A stretch of DNA of 64,000 bases from Petrosia ficiformis (GCA_947044365.1 OX345642.1:7394776-7458775); one strand, 5' to 3'; positions 12,172-27,510 are shown, numbered from the stretch's first letter. The notes: generated by a model not told the origin, from the letters alone. Numbers and translations are program-made.

Positions 12172-14495
12172 TCAAAGTCGTTCTATTGTAAACTTCACTT
12201 TACCAGTAGCCTCCATCTTCTGTACAATATTAGTATCACCAAACGCAGCAGCTGGAGTATATATACCTCCTCTGTAATAATGAGAATTAATAATGTATTA
12301 TTAAATGATTGGACCAGTATATATACTGGAAGAGGTCATTGATGTTGTTTTGTTGTAGATTAAGTAACCATGCATAACCACCTGTAACTGTAATAAAATT
12401 AACCCTTCTGGTAATTAACTACAAATGTAAACATGTTATTAATGTCTAATGCTCTCCAGTAAACAGCTATATATATAGTAATAATATAATTATATATGTA
12501 AGCGCTTGCACTATTAAACTGATTATGAGATTATCACATGTCACTTACTCATCAGGTAAATTAGCTCTCTCATCAAGTAGACATAAAGCACTTTGTACTA
12601 TCATCATAGACGTAGCTACATACGCAGGTTCTATAATGAAGAGTTCAATATAGTATTACTAATGTAAGTAAATATTGCTTACCTGCTCCTCGTACTTTAA
12701 CTCTCAGAGAAGTATCTGGTTTTTTTCTATATCAGGTTAATTGAATTATTAATAATTAATAAACACATTAATTAATTTACTTGTCAGTATTATCCACACT
12801 GTATCCTACTCCGTGTATTGTAATATTAAATGAACCTCTATCCAACTGAAGAGATGAGATGAGATTATGACATGTGGAATAAACAATACATACCTGTGCT
12901 TTGTTAGGTCCTCCTTTACGAAACACACCAAATGTGAACAGTGCTGGATACTATATATAGGAATAGAGACACAATAGTGGTTGATTATAGCATTATAAGT
13001 ATTGTCCTAAGAAACAATAAACATTATAAATAAACAATAAATAACAATGATTACATCATAATTATAAAAAACAAACAAAACACAATAGAATAAATATTAC
13101 ATACCTTACGTAGTAAATTAAACCCAAAGTTAGTGAAGTTAAGAGGTACTATAATGAACAGCATTAAAACAATACCAAATATCTTTAATAATGATCCAAC
13201 AGAATAGACTTTTGCATTAAACTAACGAGTTAATAATACATTACTAATAAACTATATACATGTATCTATATATGTACCTACCATTGGAATGTTGTATTTC
13301 TTGTGACGATAGCGAGCACTTGTCAATATCTGTTAATTATTATAACATTTACTAGATAACAATTATATTATCACTAACACAAGCTCTGTCTGAACTTCCA
13401 AATTCATAACACCAAGAATTAGTGACATCACTGTAAAATATTGATCTCCTTTTTGGTATGTCAACATCAGGTGGTTGAGGGTGTTGGTGGTCAAGTGCAC
13501 GCTGAAATGCCTTGATTTGTTTGTAATTACGAATACCTCTCAAGATTGACTCCCATGTTCCCGTATTAAGCACCTTAACCTTAATTATTATAATTAATTA
13601 ATTAATTATATAATTATAAACTAATACTTACTTCTGGATCCATGTAGCTTTCAACATACGACAGTTGACCTGTTAGTAAAATAATTTACTATTGTTTTTA
13701 TCTGCTATTAATTACTAACCATTAAATGCTCTTTGTAATATTAACACACCCATATCATTAGGTATACAATCATATCCACAATAGTTAACAATATATACAC
13801 CAGCCTCTTTAGCCTGCTCACCATATCGTGATATCATCATTTCAACAAACTATTTAATAATATACATAATGCGTGTATACATTAGTATGTAACTATATAT
13901 GCATAACTGAGTATGAAATTATAAGTGCATGTGAATGTCATGTGATGAGTGGGTGTGATTTACATGTGCATGTGGTTGTCATGTGATGAGTGGGTATGAT
14001 TTACATGTTCATGATTAACACATACTACGTACATATGTTTCTCCAGTGATATCCACATAGTCACATTTCTGGCTCACACAACTCTTAACTACTACTTCAC
14101 CATACTCTATATACTATAATATATAATTGATAATAGATTAATAATTATTACATATTAATTTACATACTGGTCCAACTACATCAATTATCACTCGTGTCTG
14201 TGCACACATAGTTTCAATTGATTCCACATCATTAACGTCCGCTTTTATTATATCCACTCCCTCAATACCAAGATCTGAAATAATTAATAAAAGTTAATTA
14301 ATTATTAATTTAGTTTTAATTACCTTGCAGAACTCTTTTGATTTTGTCCTCATCACGACCTGCCACTGCCCATTTTAATGTTTGTCTTCCACTAGTCTGT
14401 ATACTGTATATATCTTCAGCTACAAATTTACCAGTATAACCAGTTACACCAAATACAATAAGATCATATTTTCTTCCTTCACACTCTGTAGCCAT
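12172..14495 (-). CDS. SCCPDH: Saccharopine dehydrogenase-like oxidoreductase, copy B
   Basis: This is a tandem paralogue of the gene at 9193-11997, with the same exon order and the same motifs (MATECEGRKYDLIVFGVTGY, TGETY, NYCGYDCIPNDMG, TPAAAFGDT). The first exons, their introns and the last exons are almost identical to copy A. The central exon (13352-13573 region) is clearly different: IRNYKQIKAFQRALDHQ here versus MRSWKKIEELRKSSTQP in copy A, and YEFGSSDRAC versus IPFMGSDRAC. The C-terminus ends FTIERL instead of FTIEQP. Both copies look intact. The promoter side is head-to-head with SEH1L, about 105 bp away. Confidence 0.9.
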
Positions 14496-14600
14496 TTCTA
14501 GTGTGTTTGTATATTTTCGTTTATTCTTGTGTTATAAACAGTATAGTATATTTACAGGATATTTCCGTGTATTTAGCTGACAACAGGACCACATATCACT

Positions 14601-17240
14601 ATGTTCACAGCAAAGAAACTTCCAACAACTCACAAAGATCTCATTCATGATGTGTCATATGATTTTTATGGTCGTAGAATGGCAACATGCTCTTCCGATC
14701 AAAGTGTGCAGGTACTTACGTATGTACGTACACATCCATATTTACCTATGTATATTACATATTTAGGTGTGGGATATAGATACTGAGGGAGAATGGAAAC
14801 AAACTGCTCATTGGAAGGTTAGTATCTGTCTTCATGCATTCGGTTTCTCATACCCATACTACAGACTCATTCCGGTTCTGTATGGCGTGTAACTTGGGCT
14901 CATCCAGAATTTGGACAAGTATTAGCTACTTGTTCATTTGATCGAACTGTTGCTATATGGGAAGAACATGGTATGTATGTATGGACATGTGTATGTATGG
15001 ACATGTGTATGTATGTACGTATGTATATGTATAATGTATGTACGTATATATGTATATAAAGTTGCTGATAAGAAAAGCAGTGGTCAGTCTGGTGGTGAAA
15101 CACATTGGGTTCACAGAGCAAGTCTTGTTGATAGTAGAACATCTGTTAACGATGCTAAGTTTGCTCCAAGGCATCTTGGTCTAATGCTTGTAAGTATAAT
15201 TAATATAAATGATGTATATTTTATAAATCTATCAGGCTACTTGCTCTACTGATGGAAAGTTACGTATTTACGAAGCACCTGATGTTATGAATTTATCACA
15301 GTGGCCTTTAATGGTAATTATTAATTAATAATAATAATAAATATTCATTAACATTCCTCTTTAGCATGTATTAAGTTGTAAACCAGGTACTAGCTGTTTA
15401 TCATGGAATCCATCAAGGTACGTACATGATACTATATATGTACATGTATACATACACATATCAATTTTCATTTATTTGTTTTGTCATTTGCTTCATGGAA
15501 AGTTCAAGCCATGTCAATCCTTCACTTAATCCTTATTATTGATTATATTACACTATTATAATAGAAGTCACAAAGGGCCAAAGCATCATTTGCAGTTCTT
15601 CATAATGAATCTTTTAATCCAGTTAACCCAGAATTGTAGTGTCTGTCTGTTCATACAGGGCTCATCGACCAATGATTGTAATTGGCACAGATGATCCAGG
15701 ACAAGTTGCATCCAGTAGATTACAAATATTTGAATATAGTGAAGAAACAAGGTAAATAAACTTTATATTGACAAACAATGAATTTTATTGTTTGCAAAAC
15801 AATGTATTATGTTGTATACTGTATTGGGATCATTATCTACACTAATAATAAACAATGTATGTTATTGTTTACAAAACAATCCAATGTATCACATACTGTT
15901 TTGTAATCATTTGTACAGTAATAATAATAACAAACAATGTGTATACTGTATTGGGATCATTATCTACACTAATAATAAACAATGTATGTTATTGTTTACA
16001 AAACAATCCGATGTATCGCATACTGTTTTGTAATCATTTGTACAGTAATAATAATAACAAACAATGTGTATACTGTATTGGGATCATTATCTACACTAAT
16101 AATAAACAATGTATGTTATTGTTTACAAAACAATCCGATGTATCGCATACTGTTTTGTAATCATTTGTACAGTAATAATAATAACAAACAATGTGTATAC
16201 TGTATTGGGATCATTATCTACACACAATGTATGTTAATGTAAATAATAAACAACATTGTATTATGTATCTTTTGTATAATATAATTTGTTGTTCTTACAA
16301 GAAACATTGTTTAGTAATATATAACAGTTTGTAAATAATCAAGAATACCATAATCCACATGTTTTTACCTTATAAGGAAATGGGATAATATACACAGTAT
16401 AGTGGGTGTAGTGTTTGATCCTATACATGATGTTATATTTGCACCAAATCTTGGCAGGTAAGCTAGATGAGTGTGGTATATAATTAATTGATTGTCATTA
16501 ATTAGAACACATCACATCTTAGCTGTAGCATCAAAAGACGTTGATATTCTACAAATTGTTCCAAATGGGTGAGTACATATAAACCACATTTAATAATCAC
16601 ATTACCTTCTTTTTTCAGTGTGGATGTTGCTGGTCATACAAAGTTAGAAGTTCGTCATCCAGCCCAACTTGATCATCAAGGTATTCAAGTTTGGAGAGCT
16701 GAGTGGAATGTGACTGGTACGACTCTCGCTACTGCTGCCGATGATGGATGTGTTCGATTATGGAAGGGTAAACATTTTACGTCTGTTCACAACATTCACG
16801 ATGACCTCAAAATTTAATGGATTTATATGTATTATAGTGTATAGATTGATGTCCCGTGGATTGAAATTTGTAGGGTAAAAAGATTGTTGGTCATTCCAAA
16901 CTAACATTTTCTTGAGGTCATTGTGAACGTGAATGACATCTACTGTGCATTATATAAACATGTTTATTCTTACAGCTAATTACCAAGAAACATGGAGATG
17001 TATCTCTGTAATTAAAGGAGATGGAATACCTCTTCCTCTTCCCTCGTCATACTCTCATCCTCCGACTATCCAGTCTACACTAACTCCTGTGGCTTCACTT
17101 GTAGCTAGCGGTTTCTCTCTTGGACTCACAAGTAATAAAGGAAGCTGGTATGTATGTACTAAAATATTCATATAATCATTCATACAATTATCCATTATAA
17201 ATATATTTTCTACAGGATGAATGAACTGGGTGATTTGTAA
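14601..17240 (+). CDS. SEH1L: SEH1-like nucleoporin / GATOR2 subunit
   Basis: SEH1 is a WD40 beta-propeller of the Nup107-160 nuclear pore subcomplex and of GATOR2 in TORC1 signalling. Twelve exons (14601-14711, 14767-14817, 14865-14970, 15062-15189, 15236-15313, 15365-15417, 15659-15751, 16377-16457, 16506-16568, 16619-16767, 16976-17147, 17216-17240) sum to 369 residues; human has 360. Diagnostic stretches are [87 protein letters not shown] and [13 protein letters not shown]. Introns 7 and 10 hold a 127-bp tandem repeat and a MITE-like element. Confidence 0.96.
15770..16245. repeat. 127-bp tandem repeat in SEH1L intron 7
   Basis: About 3.5 nearly identical copies of a unit with TGTATACTGTATTGGGATCA and CATACTGTTTTGTAATCATT. 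They generate spurious overlapping open frames. Confidence 0.9.
16785..16937. mobile_element. MITE-like inverted-repeat element in SEH1L intron 10
   Basis: The ends are imperfect inverted repeats: TTCACAACATTCACGATGAC at the left, and TGAGGTCATTGTGAACGTGA at the right on the opposite sense. The interior has no coding capacity. Sequences matching both ends recur at about 36475-36690. Confidence 0.55.
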
Positions 17241-17304
17241 TTATATAATTATCATCAAATTATTGTAAATACATATTTTGAAAAACCACACCTAGACAAT
17301 CATC

Positions 17305-19349
17305 ATGGCTGTTTCCAGAGTTAGTGGTGTACTGTCATCATTAGTTACACGTCCTTTGTGGTTGAGTAGAACTATTACTACCACATATAAACTATTTAGT
17401 GATGAAAAATCATTAGAAGAGGCTAAACAAAGAGTAATGCAACTCAAGGAAGATCCTGGAAATGAAAAGAAACTTCATTTGTATGCCTTTTATAAACAGG
17501 TACAGGGCCTAGGGATGTTAATATCACGTGATTACATTTAGATAAGCTCAACGATTTGTCAATATCAAAGTTGGGACTGGGAAGTGCTCATCAGATTAGC
17601 ACTATATGAAATCATATATGTATGTATTGTATTGTATACTAGCTATATTGTAATCGTTATGAATAGTAATAATAAACAATTTATTGTATACTAGTTATAT
17701 TGTAATCGTTATGAATAGTAATAATAAACAATTTATTGTGTACTAGTTATATTGTAATCGTTATGAATAGTAATAATAAACAATGTATTGTATACTAGTT
17801 ATATTGTAATCGTTATGAATAGTAATAATAAACAATTTATTGTATACTAGTTATATTGTAATCGTTATGAATAGTAATAATAAACAATTTATTGTATACT
17901 AGCTATATTGTAATCGTTATGAATAGTAATAATAAACAATTTATTGTATACTAGTTATATTGTAATTGTTAGTAATAATAAACATTCCATTAGTGGATAC
18001 TGTATTGTATAATCTGATTAATTATTCATTAGGCTACTAGTGGTGTGTGTAATACTAAGAGACCAGGTATGATGGATTTTGTTGGTCGTGCTAAATGGGA
18101 TGCTTGGAACAAGTTAGGCGATATGTCAAAGGTCTGACCAATCAGATCATTTCTCACATTTTATTATGTAATATTATGAAATAGACTGATGCCATTACAA
18201 ATTACTGTCAGTTAGTGGATACATTAGTGGGTGGGGCTGAAGTAACTGAACAGACCATACCCACTTCTAATCAGACTTCCGGTGATATACTTGTTTCGAA
18301 TGACAAAGGTGTAAGGACTGTCACTTTGAACAGACCTGCGAAATACAATGCTATCACTGTGCAGGTATATATTATTATAATATTGCTTTATGTTATTAAT
18401 TGCCTTGATGTAGATGTATGAACGTTTAACGAACATTTTAAAATCATCTGCTACAGATAATAACGTAAGAGTTGTATTACTTACAGGAACTGGTGATTAT
18501 TACTGTAGTGGTAATGATCTCTCTAACTTCTTGAATATTCCTCCAGAGGGACCTGAGAAATTAGCAGCAGATAGCGCTCAACTATTGAAGTAAACATCAA
18601 TCCATTCATCAATTTATCCTTCCATCCATCTATCTATTTATCTATTCATTCATTATCCATCCATTCATCCTTTATCTCAGAGATTTTGTGTCATCATTCA
18701 TTCAATTTCCAAAGCCTCTGGTCTCAGCAGTCAATGGACCAGCTGTTGGTATATCAGTTACTATACTGTGTCTATTTGATCTGGTATATGCCGCTGATAA
18801 TGTGAGTCACATGATCTGGTAATGTATATAGTTGATAATGAGAGTCACATGATCTGGTAATATTAGTCACATGATTTGGTAATGTGATATTTAATGATTT
18901 GTTTCTTATTTCAGGCAACATTTCACACACCTTTTATGCAGCTGGGTCAATCCCCTGAAGGATGTTCTTCTTTCTTGTTCCCTCGTATGATGGGACCAGT
19001 CCGGGTATTTATATAACCTATCTATTTATCTATATATCTATCTATCTATTTATAGGCTAATGAGATGCTTATACTGGGCAAGAAAATATCAGCAATGGAG
19101 GCATACGATAGAGGTCTTATAACACGAGTATATCCTCAAACCGAATTTCAGGATAAAATCAGAGAGATTGTAGAAGAAATTGCTAATTTACCTCCAAATT
19201 CCGTATTACAATCCAAAGCTCTCATTAGATCCTCATTTAATCATATGCTAGAAGAGGCTAATGAGAAAGAATGCAAACTATTGAATGAAAGATGGCTGTC
19301 TGATGAATGTATGCAAGCTATCATGAACTTCATGCAGAGGAGGAAATAA
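17305..19349 (+). CDS. ECI2: Enoyl-CoA delta isomerase 2 (ACBP + crotonase fusion)
   Basis: ECI2 shifts 3-enoyl-CoA double bonds so unsaturated fatty acids can be beta-oxidised. Seven exons (17305-17499, 18033-18131, 18185-18364, 18414-18589, 18681-18801, 18915-19004, 19056-19349) sum to 384 residues. The N-terminus ([20 protein letters not shown]) is rich in Arg/Ser and reads as a mitochondrial presequence. Residues about 30-110 are an acyl-CoA-binding domain ([26 protein letters not shown]). The crotonase fold follows with [35 protein letters not shown] and the isomerase-type [20 protein letters not shown]. The protein ends MQRRK, without a visible peroxisomal PTS1, whereas human ECI2 has one. 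Intron 1 holds a 52-bp repeat. Confidence 0.95.
17640..17990. repeat. 52-bp tandem repeat in ECI2 intron 1
   Basis: About seven copies of a unit with TTGTATACTAGTTATATTGT and AATCGTTATGAATAGTAATA, highly homogeneous. Confidence 0.9.
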
Positions 19350-19505
19350 AACTAGTGGAACATGACAGTAATATAGGAATGCTGATTTATTAACTTATAA
19401 TTGTTTCCATTGTTCATTTTGACCAAAAAGATCATGATTGATTAATTAATAGGTACAATACTAATATAAAATTAGCTATTATAAATACCATGTCTTCCAA
19501 GTTAA

Positions 19506-21512
<2,007 letters not shown>

Positions 21513-21787
21513 CTTTAAAAATATCGCAATCTAACAGACAAGTGAGACAACAGTAAACAGTTATAAGAACTAAACTGCAGCCACTCAGCCACAACACACC
21601 ACGTGTGGGTGATGACCTTTTGATTAATTCCAAGTAGAGACAGACTTAATTAATGAGAGGAGTAGTCTTCCTGTACTCTGTACAGTCTATGATCTATGAT
21701 GTAACCTACTAATAGATAATGAATATGGTTGGTTTCCAGAAATAGATGTAGTCAAGGCAACAGAAAAGAATATTAGAATTAGCTGGA

Positions 21788-23711
21788 ATGGGTGGTTGCT
21801 GTACAAAAACTCACTCTACTAATAGAGAAGAAAGAGTGAGAACAAAGAACCAACCCTCTAATAGAAGAAGAGGTAGACAGAGAGACAATTATCAGCCTGT
21901 TCAAGAGAGGACATCACATGGTCAATCACATGGTTATCATGTGAATTTAAACACAGCGAATGTTCATGAGTTGTCAGTGCTACCTGGTATTTCATCACAT
22001 AAAGCTTTAGCTATAGTTGAATATCGTACAACACATGGACCATTTACTAGTATTAATGATATATTAAATATACAAGGGATTGGTCCACAAACACTAGATA
22101 AAATACAAGATAAAGTTTATGTTACGTCACATGATCACAAAAGAGGATTACATGATAACATTAATCGTGAGTGTAGAGTATATATACTGTATGAAGCCAC
22201 ATATCATATATATATAATTATTGTTTAGTACAATAGTAGTAAATAAATTATAATATAATAGTACATTGTATAATAACAGTGACTATACAATGTTTATATG
22301 CAACAACAACAATAATAATGATTATAATGATTATAATGATACTACAATACTACAATGATACATATTATTATAAACAATGATGTTATATTCCTGTACTGTG
22401 TATAAATACAGTGCTATTGTAATGTATTATTCATATAGTCCACACTGTACCTACCAAGGGTAAGCATAGTTTGAGAATAGGTTCATGGAATCTAAAATGT
22501 TTTAGTGTTGAGAGGATTTCTGATAAGAAGGTTTTGGAAATAGTTTGCACAACAATCTTGAATAACCAGTCAGTATAATTAATTATGTGTATTGTAATTA
22601 TAATTACATGTATCTATTTGTAGATTAGATTTAATAGCAGTTCAAGAAGTTGCTAGTCCAGATGCTTTACAAATGGTACATCTATCTGTGTTTGATCAAC
22701 TCTACTTCCATTTCTCTTTCTCTCTGTCTCCCTCCCTATATCCGGTAGATATGTGACGAACTAAATAACCCAACATTAAGATCAGTAAAGTCACATGACC
22801 GTCACAAGTGGACATGTGCAGTATCACAAGCTACAGGAAGAATGTACCAGGTTAGCAGCAATACAACACAAAGAAAGAGTGTCTCTTGTTGACAATAATA
22901 TATTCACATTTAGAGTCTAGAGTATAATGGATTTCTATGGAACGATAATAAATCTATTCAGTTAATTAATTCTGGTCTGTTGGGAGGTAAAGCAGTACAT
23001 GGTCAAGATAGGTTTGTAAGAAAACCTTTCATTGGATATTTTAAGGTAGTCTATCTATCTATTAATCTATCTATCTATCTATCAATCACACAGGTTGGTA
23101 AATGGAGGTTTGTTGTTGTGTGTATTCATTTAAAAGCCACTGGATTGGATGGATCAGACATTCCTCAATTGAAGGTTACCATAACTACACATTAAATAAT
23201 TATAGTTATTAATAATTTTGTTATGTTAGACTGAAATACATTTGTTACCATCACTAATGAAAGCTATAAAGGATCAAGGTAAGAATGATATGCAGTCATT
23301 CTTTAGTCACATGATAACAATATCAAGTCATGTGATAACCATTATTTAGTCACATGGTATTTTATTCTAGGACACTCGAATAGTATTGTTTTGGGTGATT
23401 TTAACATGGATTCTAATGATAACAGTAAGAAGTATGAGATTATAATTATGTAACGTTGTTCATATTGCCTCTTCAAAGGTTTTAAAGATTTACACAATAC
23501 TGGTTATACTAATATAATCCCATCAAACACACCCACTAATATAAGTGGCCATAACCCGAGAGGAAGTCACCAGTATGATAACATATGGATAAATGATAAA
23601 GTTGGTTCCAGATACGAGAAAAAATGGCATGTAGTGAGAGATGGGTTAAAAATTAATGATAATGAAACGGTATCTGATCATTGTCCTGTTTGGGCAGACT
23701 TCAGAGTGTGA
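21788..23711 (+). CDS. EEPD1: EEPD1-like endonuclease/exonuclease/phosphatase family protein
   Basis: Nine exons (21788-22166, 22439-22568, 22624-22675, 22749-22850, 22914-23045, 23094-23174, 23230-23278, 23371-23424, 23479-23711) sum to 403 residues. The start MGGCCTKT carries Gly2 and Cys residues suited to N-myristoylation and palmitoylation, as in EEPD1. Residues about 52-118 are a ComEA-type helix-hairpin-helix pair (VNLNTANVHELSVLPGI, IQGIGPQTLDKIQ); human EEPD1 has two such units. The nuclease domain shows GSWNLKCF, LDLIAVQEV (catalytic Glu), GDFNMDSNDN (Asp/Asn) and the terminal SDHCPVWADF (Asp-His). EEPD1 acts in replication-fork repair and also at membranes in cholesterol efflux; which role applies here is unknown. 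Confidence 0.9.
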
Positions 23712-23800
23712 TATGTGACTGTGTGATATGTGACCTTCAGAAGCTAATAATTTTAATTTATATTAACATTTTAAATAAATTATTTTTTTAATAAAAAGAG

Positions 23801-26330
23801 CTACCAGTATTTAATAATACTAATAGATCCATTATCAGGAGATCCAGTAATTATCATGGTATTATTAACAGTCATTAGATGTATTAGATTCTGCTGACGA
23901 TGTACTGTATGAAGTAATAATCCTTTCTGTACAGAATAAAATAAATATTAAACATTGACTCAGTTATACTTCTATTTGTACTCGTAGGAAGATAACTAAA
24001 TTTAGTATCTAAGATGGTTCTTCCTGGATACCAAATGTAGTTGGGTTCCTGTACAAACTACTTGACTTCATACATTATCACATGATTGTTTCATGACTTA
24101 CATTAATGTCCCATACATTAAGTCTCCTTCTATCTCCACCCGATATTAATCTGTTTTCATGTATTGATAAACATCGTACCAGTCCAATATGATGATCTAG
24201 TATGTGTTCACATATACCTGTATGTTTGTACATGTATGTACACATGTATGTATGTATGTATGTATGTATTTTATGTATGTATGTATGTATTTATGTATGT
24301 ATTACCATTGTGACTCCACAGTCTAATAGTACTATCAGCCGATGATGATGCGATGGTGTCATTATTACATACTATACATAACTAATGAGAAATATTATAA
24401 TTATTTAATTAGTATGTAGATAGTTCTTACAATCTCCTGTGTGTGTCCTTTCATTTCATGTGTATTGTTACCTGTAGGTACATCCCATATCCTACCTATC
24501 CCATCACACCCTCCACTAATCATATTGTTATTATGTATGAAGATACAGCTAACTCCTAAATTATTATGTCTGAATTAACTAATTTTAAGTAATGTTGTAT
24601 ATACCTTCTTGATGTGCTATAAGGATATGTTGACACACCCCTTCGTTACAATTCCATATTCTCAGTGAACTGTCCCATGATCCACTGAATAATGTACTGT
24701 TATCAACTTTTAAACACTGTATAAAATGAAATATATATATAATTATATGTATGGATAGACGAAGGTATAAATATCATACAGTAATTGATGCTGTGTGTCC
24801 CTGTAGTGTATAGGAATGGATTGGTTTGTCCAATGTCATTTTCCAAACCTGTAGAGAACTATATACAACATATAATGAAGTTATAATTAATATGTTATAT
24901 TCACCAGTCTGCATATCCTGATATTATAAAGTTATCATTACATGCTACTTGTTCTATGGGGCCTTGTCCTTCATTTAGTGACCATAGCAACTGACCATAG
25001 CAACTGACCATAGCAACTTCATTTAGTGACCATAGCAACTGACCAGAAGAACAATCAAATATGCGTACAAGTCCATCTGAGCATCCAGTTACAACACGAC
25101 CATTCTATTATATAATCATTATTATAATAATTTATTACTATGATAAATTCATACTTACATGCAACACCATACAGTTGACTTCATCAGTATGTTGATCTAG
25201 TGTGTGTAATATACTAACAGACTCCAGACTCCAAATATACACACTACAATCTCTTGAACTTGTGACTAAAATATCACCTGTATATATATATATATATTAA
25301 ATGACTGATTACAGCTTTATATGAACATTTTTATGTTAATTTGTACTGTGTCATTGTGAAGTATTATAGTAAAATAGTATGTGATATAAATAAGCAATAC
25401 AATAGTATTGTCTCAGTGGATATAAATAATACACAGTAAACAGTAAACAGTAATACACAATGGATGTAAATAAACAGTAAACAGTAGTACACAATGGCTG
25501 TAAATAAACAGTAAACAGTAGTACACAATGGATGTAAATAAACAGTAAACAGTAATACACAATGGCTGTAAATAAACTGTAAACAGCAATACACAATGGA
25601 TGTAAATAAACAGTAAACAGTAATACACAATGGATGTAAATACACAATAAACAGTAATACACAATGGCTGTAAATAAACATGATTATATCATACCTTCAG
25701 TTGCTAATGCTGTAGTTGGTTCTCGATGAGCTCTTAACGAAGGAGTGACACTATATATCCCCTTCCTCCAGTTATTATCTAGTATATAAGCTTTCATATA
25801 AACCATTTTCCATTGACACATGACGGGTTTGATAAGAGTAGGAATATCAACAATATCATGCATCTTTCCTTGAGGGGATGTTGGCCTCCCTCCTTGATAC
25901 CAGTTTGGAATGGGGAGATCTTTGTATTGAATATAACCATGTTCATTGCAAAGGTTGTACCTACATATAATACAGTTAATGATCTGTATATTGTCAGTGT
26001 ATGTATATTACCATATCTTATTATTATCGGCAATGGTTTTCCATTGCTTGCAACATTGAGCTGCAGAGCACAGTGATACTACATCAAGATAACTGAATAT
26101 CTTCTCTGATATTTCTACTGGAAGTTGTGACACAAAATCAAATGAGAGAATACTTTCAATCTCTTCATACAACTCTCTTAAAATAGGAAACTAAGAATGA
26201 ATAAATATCAATTCAGTATCATTATTAAATACAGTATAACATATACTTTTGTCTTCCTTATTAAAATCAATTGGAGTTCTTTTAGTTCTACCTCATCCAG
26301 CTGATCAATTGATAACAAGATGTTCTCCAT
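23801..26330 (-). CDS. F-box/WD40 repeat protein (SCF substrate receptor)
   Basis: Twelve exons (26247-26330, 26012-26190, 25695-25960, 25159-25277, 24905-25104, 24780-24858, 24605-24716, 24431-24555, 24306-24381, 24102-24217, 23970-24048, 23801-23922) sum to 518 residues in one frame. An F-box lies at about residues 48-90 (LPVEISEKIFSYLDVVSLCS, CKQWKTIADN). WD40 blades follow, for example LVTSSRDCSVYIWSLE, LFSGSWDSSLRIWNCNEGV, ISGGCDGIGRIWDVPTG, IASSSADSTIRLWSHNG and ITGSPDNGSISIIKYW. Such proteins pair with Skp1-Cul1 and recruit substrates for ubiquitination. I cannot place it in a specific FBXW family. One blade contains a small in-frame duplication. Alternative splice sites for the last exon would break the frame, so 23922 was chosen. 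Confidence 0.9.
24232..24305. repeat. TATG microsatellite in F-box gene intron
   Basis: Repeats of TATG/GTAT fill the short intron between two WD40 exons. Confidence 0.85.
25430..25682. repeat. About 34-bp tandem repeat in F-box gene intron 3
   Basis: About seven copies of a unit with ACACAATGGATGTAAATAAA and CAGTAAACAGTA. Open frames reading VLLFTVYLHPLC on the minus strand are repeat artefacts. Confidence 0.9.
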
Positions 26331-26442
26331 ACCTGCAAACCAGCTCCACCCAACTTACATATATTATATTCATAGTTGTTTGATTATCATTACTAAAATT
26401 ATCTTTTTAATCAAAAACATGACTAATATTAATTTATTCTTA

Positions 26443-27251
26443 TTATTTAGGAGGTTTCTTCATTTGTTTTGCTTCTTCAGCTTTTTGCTTAACTCTTTTC
26501 TCTCTCACACCAATTAGTCTAACATCAGCTCGTGCCTTCCTCAATGCCTCAAATACGCTATATTTCCTTTCATCTTCAGTGATCTCTCTGAATTCATACA
26601 CCGGACGAGGTTGTCTGATGGCCATTAATGGACCTTTGAGCTGTTTAGCCACCTTGCAAGCTTCAGGCTGTATGTATGTGTGATATATAAATCAAATCAA
26701 AATAATTAATTATGTTAAAACTAACATCACTATCTTCCTTTCGTGGTTTCTTAGGATGGCGTGGGAAGAGTATTAGCTTACTTCTGTATTCTTTTAACCT
26801 CTGTACATTAGTTTGTAGTGATTCATACGACTTGTTTCGTCTACGATGATCAACAGAAATACCGATAGTGGGAGCAACTTTGGGTGGTATGCCAGCAGCC
26901 TGAGAGACATATACAATAACTAATTCACTTGTAAGTAATGTATTAGTTAGTTAACTATTAAGTAAACTACAGCTAGCAATAACTAATACGCATAAATAAA
27001 CCTACTCTTAATTCATCAAGTGAAAATCCTCGTCCCGCTCTTATCCTCATATTATATTTACTAGTGGGACAATGAACTATAGGTCTCAAAGGACCTTTAG
27101 CTGGTCTAGGTGCAATACGAGCTGCTTTCTTGATACGTCTAATTCTTCTTTTCCTTTTCTTGGCTGGTTGATCAAACCATGTTTTTACATATCTCTGCCA
27201 ATGCTTTTTGAAATGAGCATTTGGGATTACCTTATTACCTCTTCGAGTCAT
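26443..27251 (-). CDS. RPL13: 60S ribosomal protein L13 (eL13)
   Basis: Three exons (27006-27251, 26726-26899, 26443-26667) give 214 residues; human has 211. The sequence follows eL13 throughout: [100 protein letters not shown] and a Lys-rich end (KKPPK). It is a structural protein of the large ribosomal subunit. The introns were inspected for box C/D snoRNAs, which ribosomal-protein introns often host; none was convincing. Confidence 0.97.
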
Positions 27252-27510
27252 GACTGCTCCACCTCAGTCTACCAGATTGTATCTACAAAGAAAGCCAATC
27301 AAACACCTTTATAATAATATATAGTGTAATATAACTAGTGTTTATATCAATGAATACTACAGTTATCTATATATGTTTAATTTAGAAAGGATTAATGAAG
27401 ATTTAGTACTAACTCACTTTTACCACTGAGGATGAAGAGATACCACGTGTCTCACGGTGTCTGGAAGGTATGTCACGTGATACCTTGTGACTCGTGGGTG
27501 GTGATGTATA
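27252..27510. promoter_or_regulatory. Divergent RPL13/DCAF11 promoter region
   Basis: This short region separates two head-to-head genes. It holds several CACGTG-like sites (CCACGTGT, TCACGTGA) between about 27440 and 27485, close to the DCAF11 start. No TATA box is obvious. Confidence 0.5.

Noticed and set aside
16813..16975. SEH1L ending early after WKGKHF
   Set aside because: The next exon resumes the conserved [10 protein letters not shown] sequence through a normal GTAAAC donor, so the early stop is intronic.
25351..25681. Minus-strand repeat frames (VLLFTVYLHPLC)
   Set aside because: The 34-bp array in the F-box gene intron, not coding.
26668..27005. snoRNA within RPL13 introns
   Set aside because: No convincing box C (RTGATGA) and box D (CTGA) pair with terminal stem was found.
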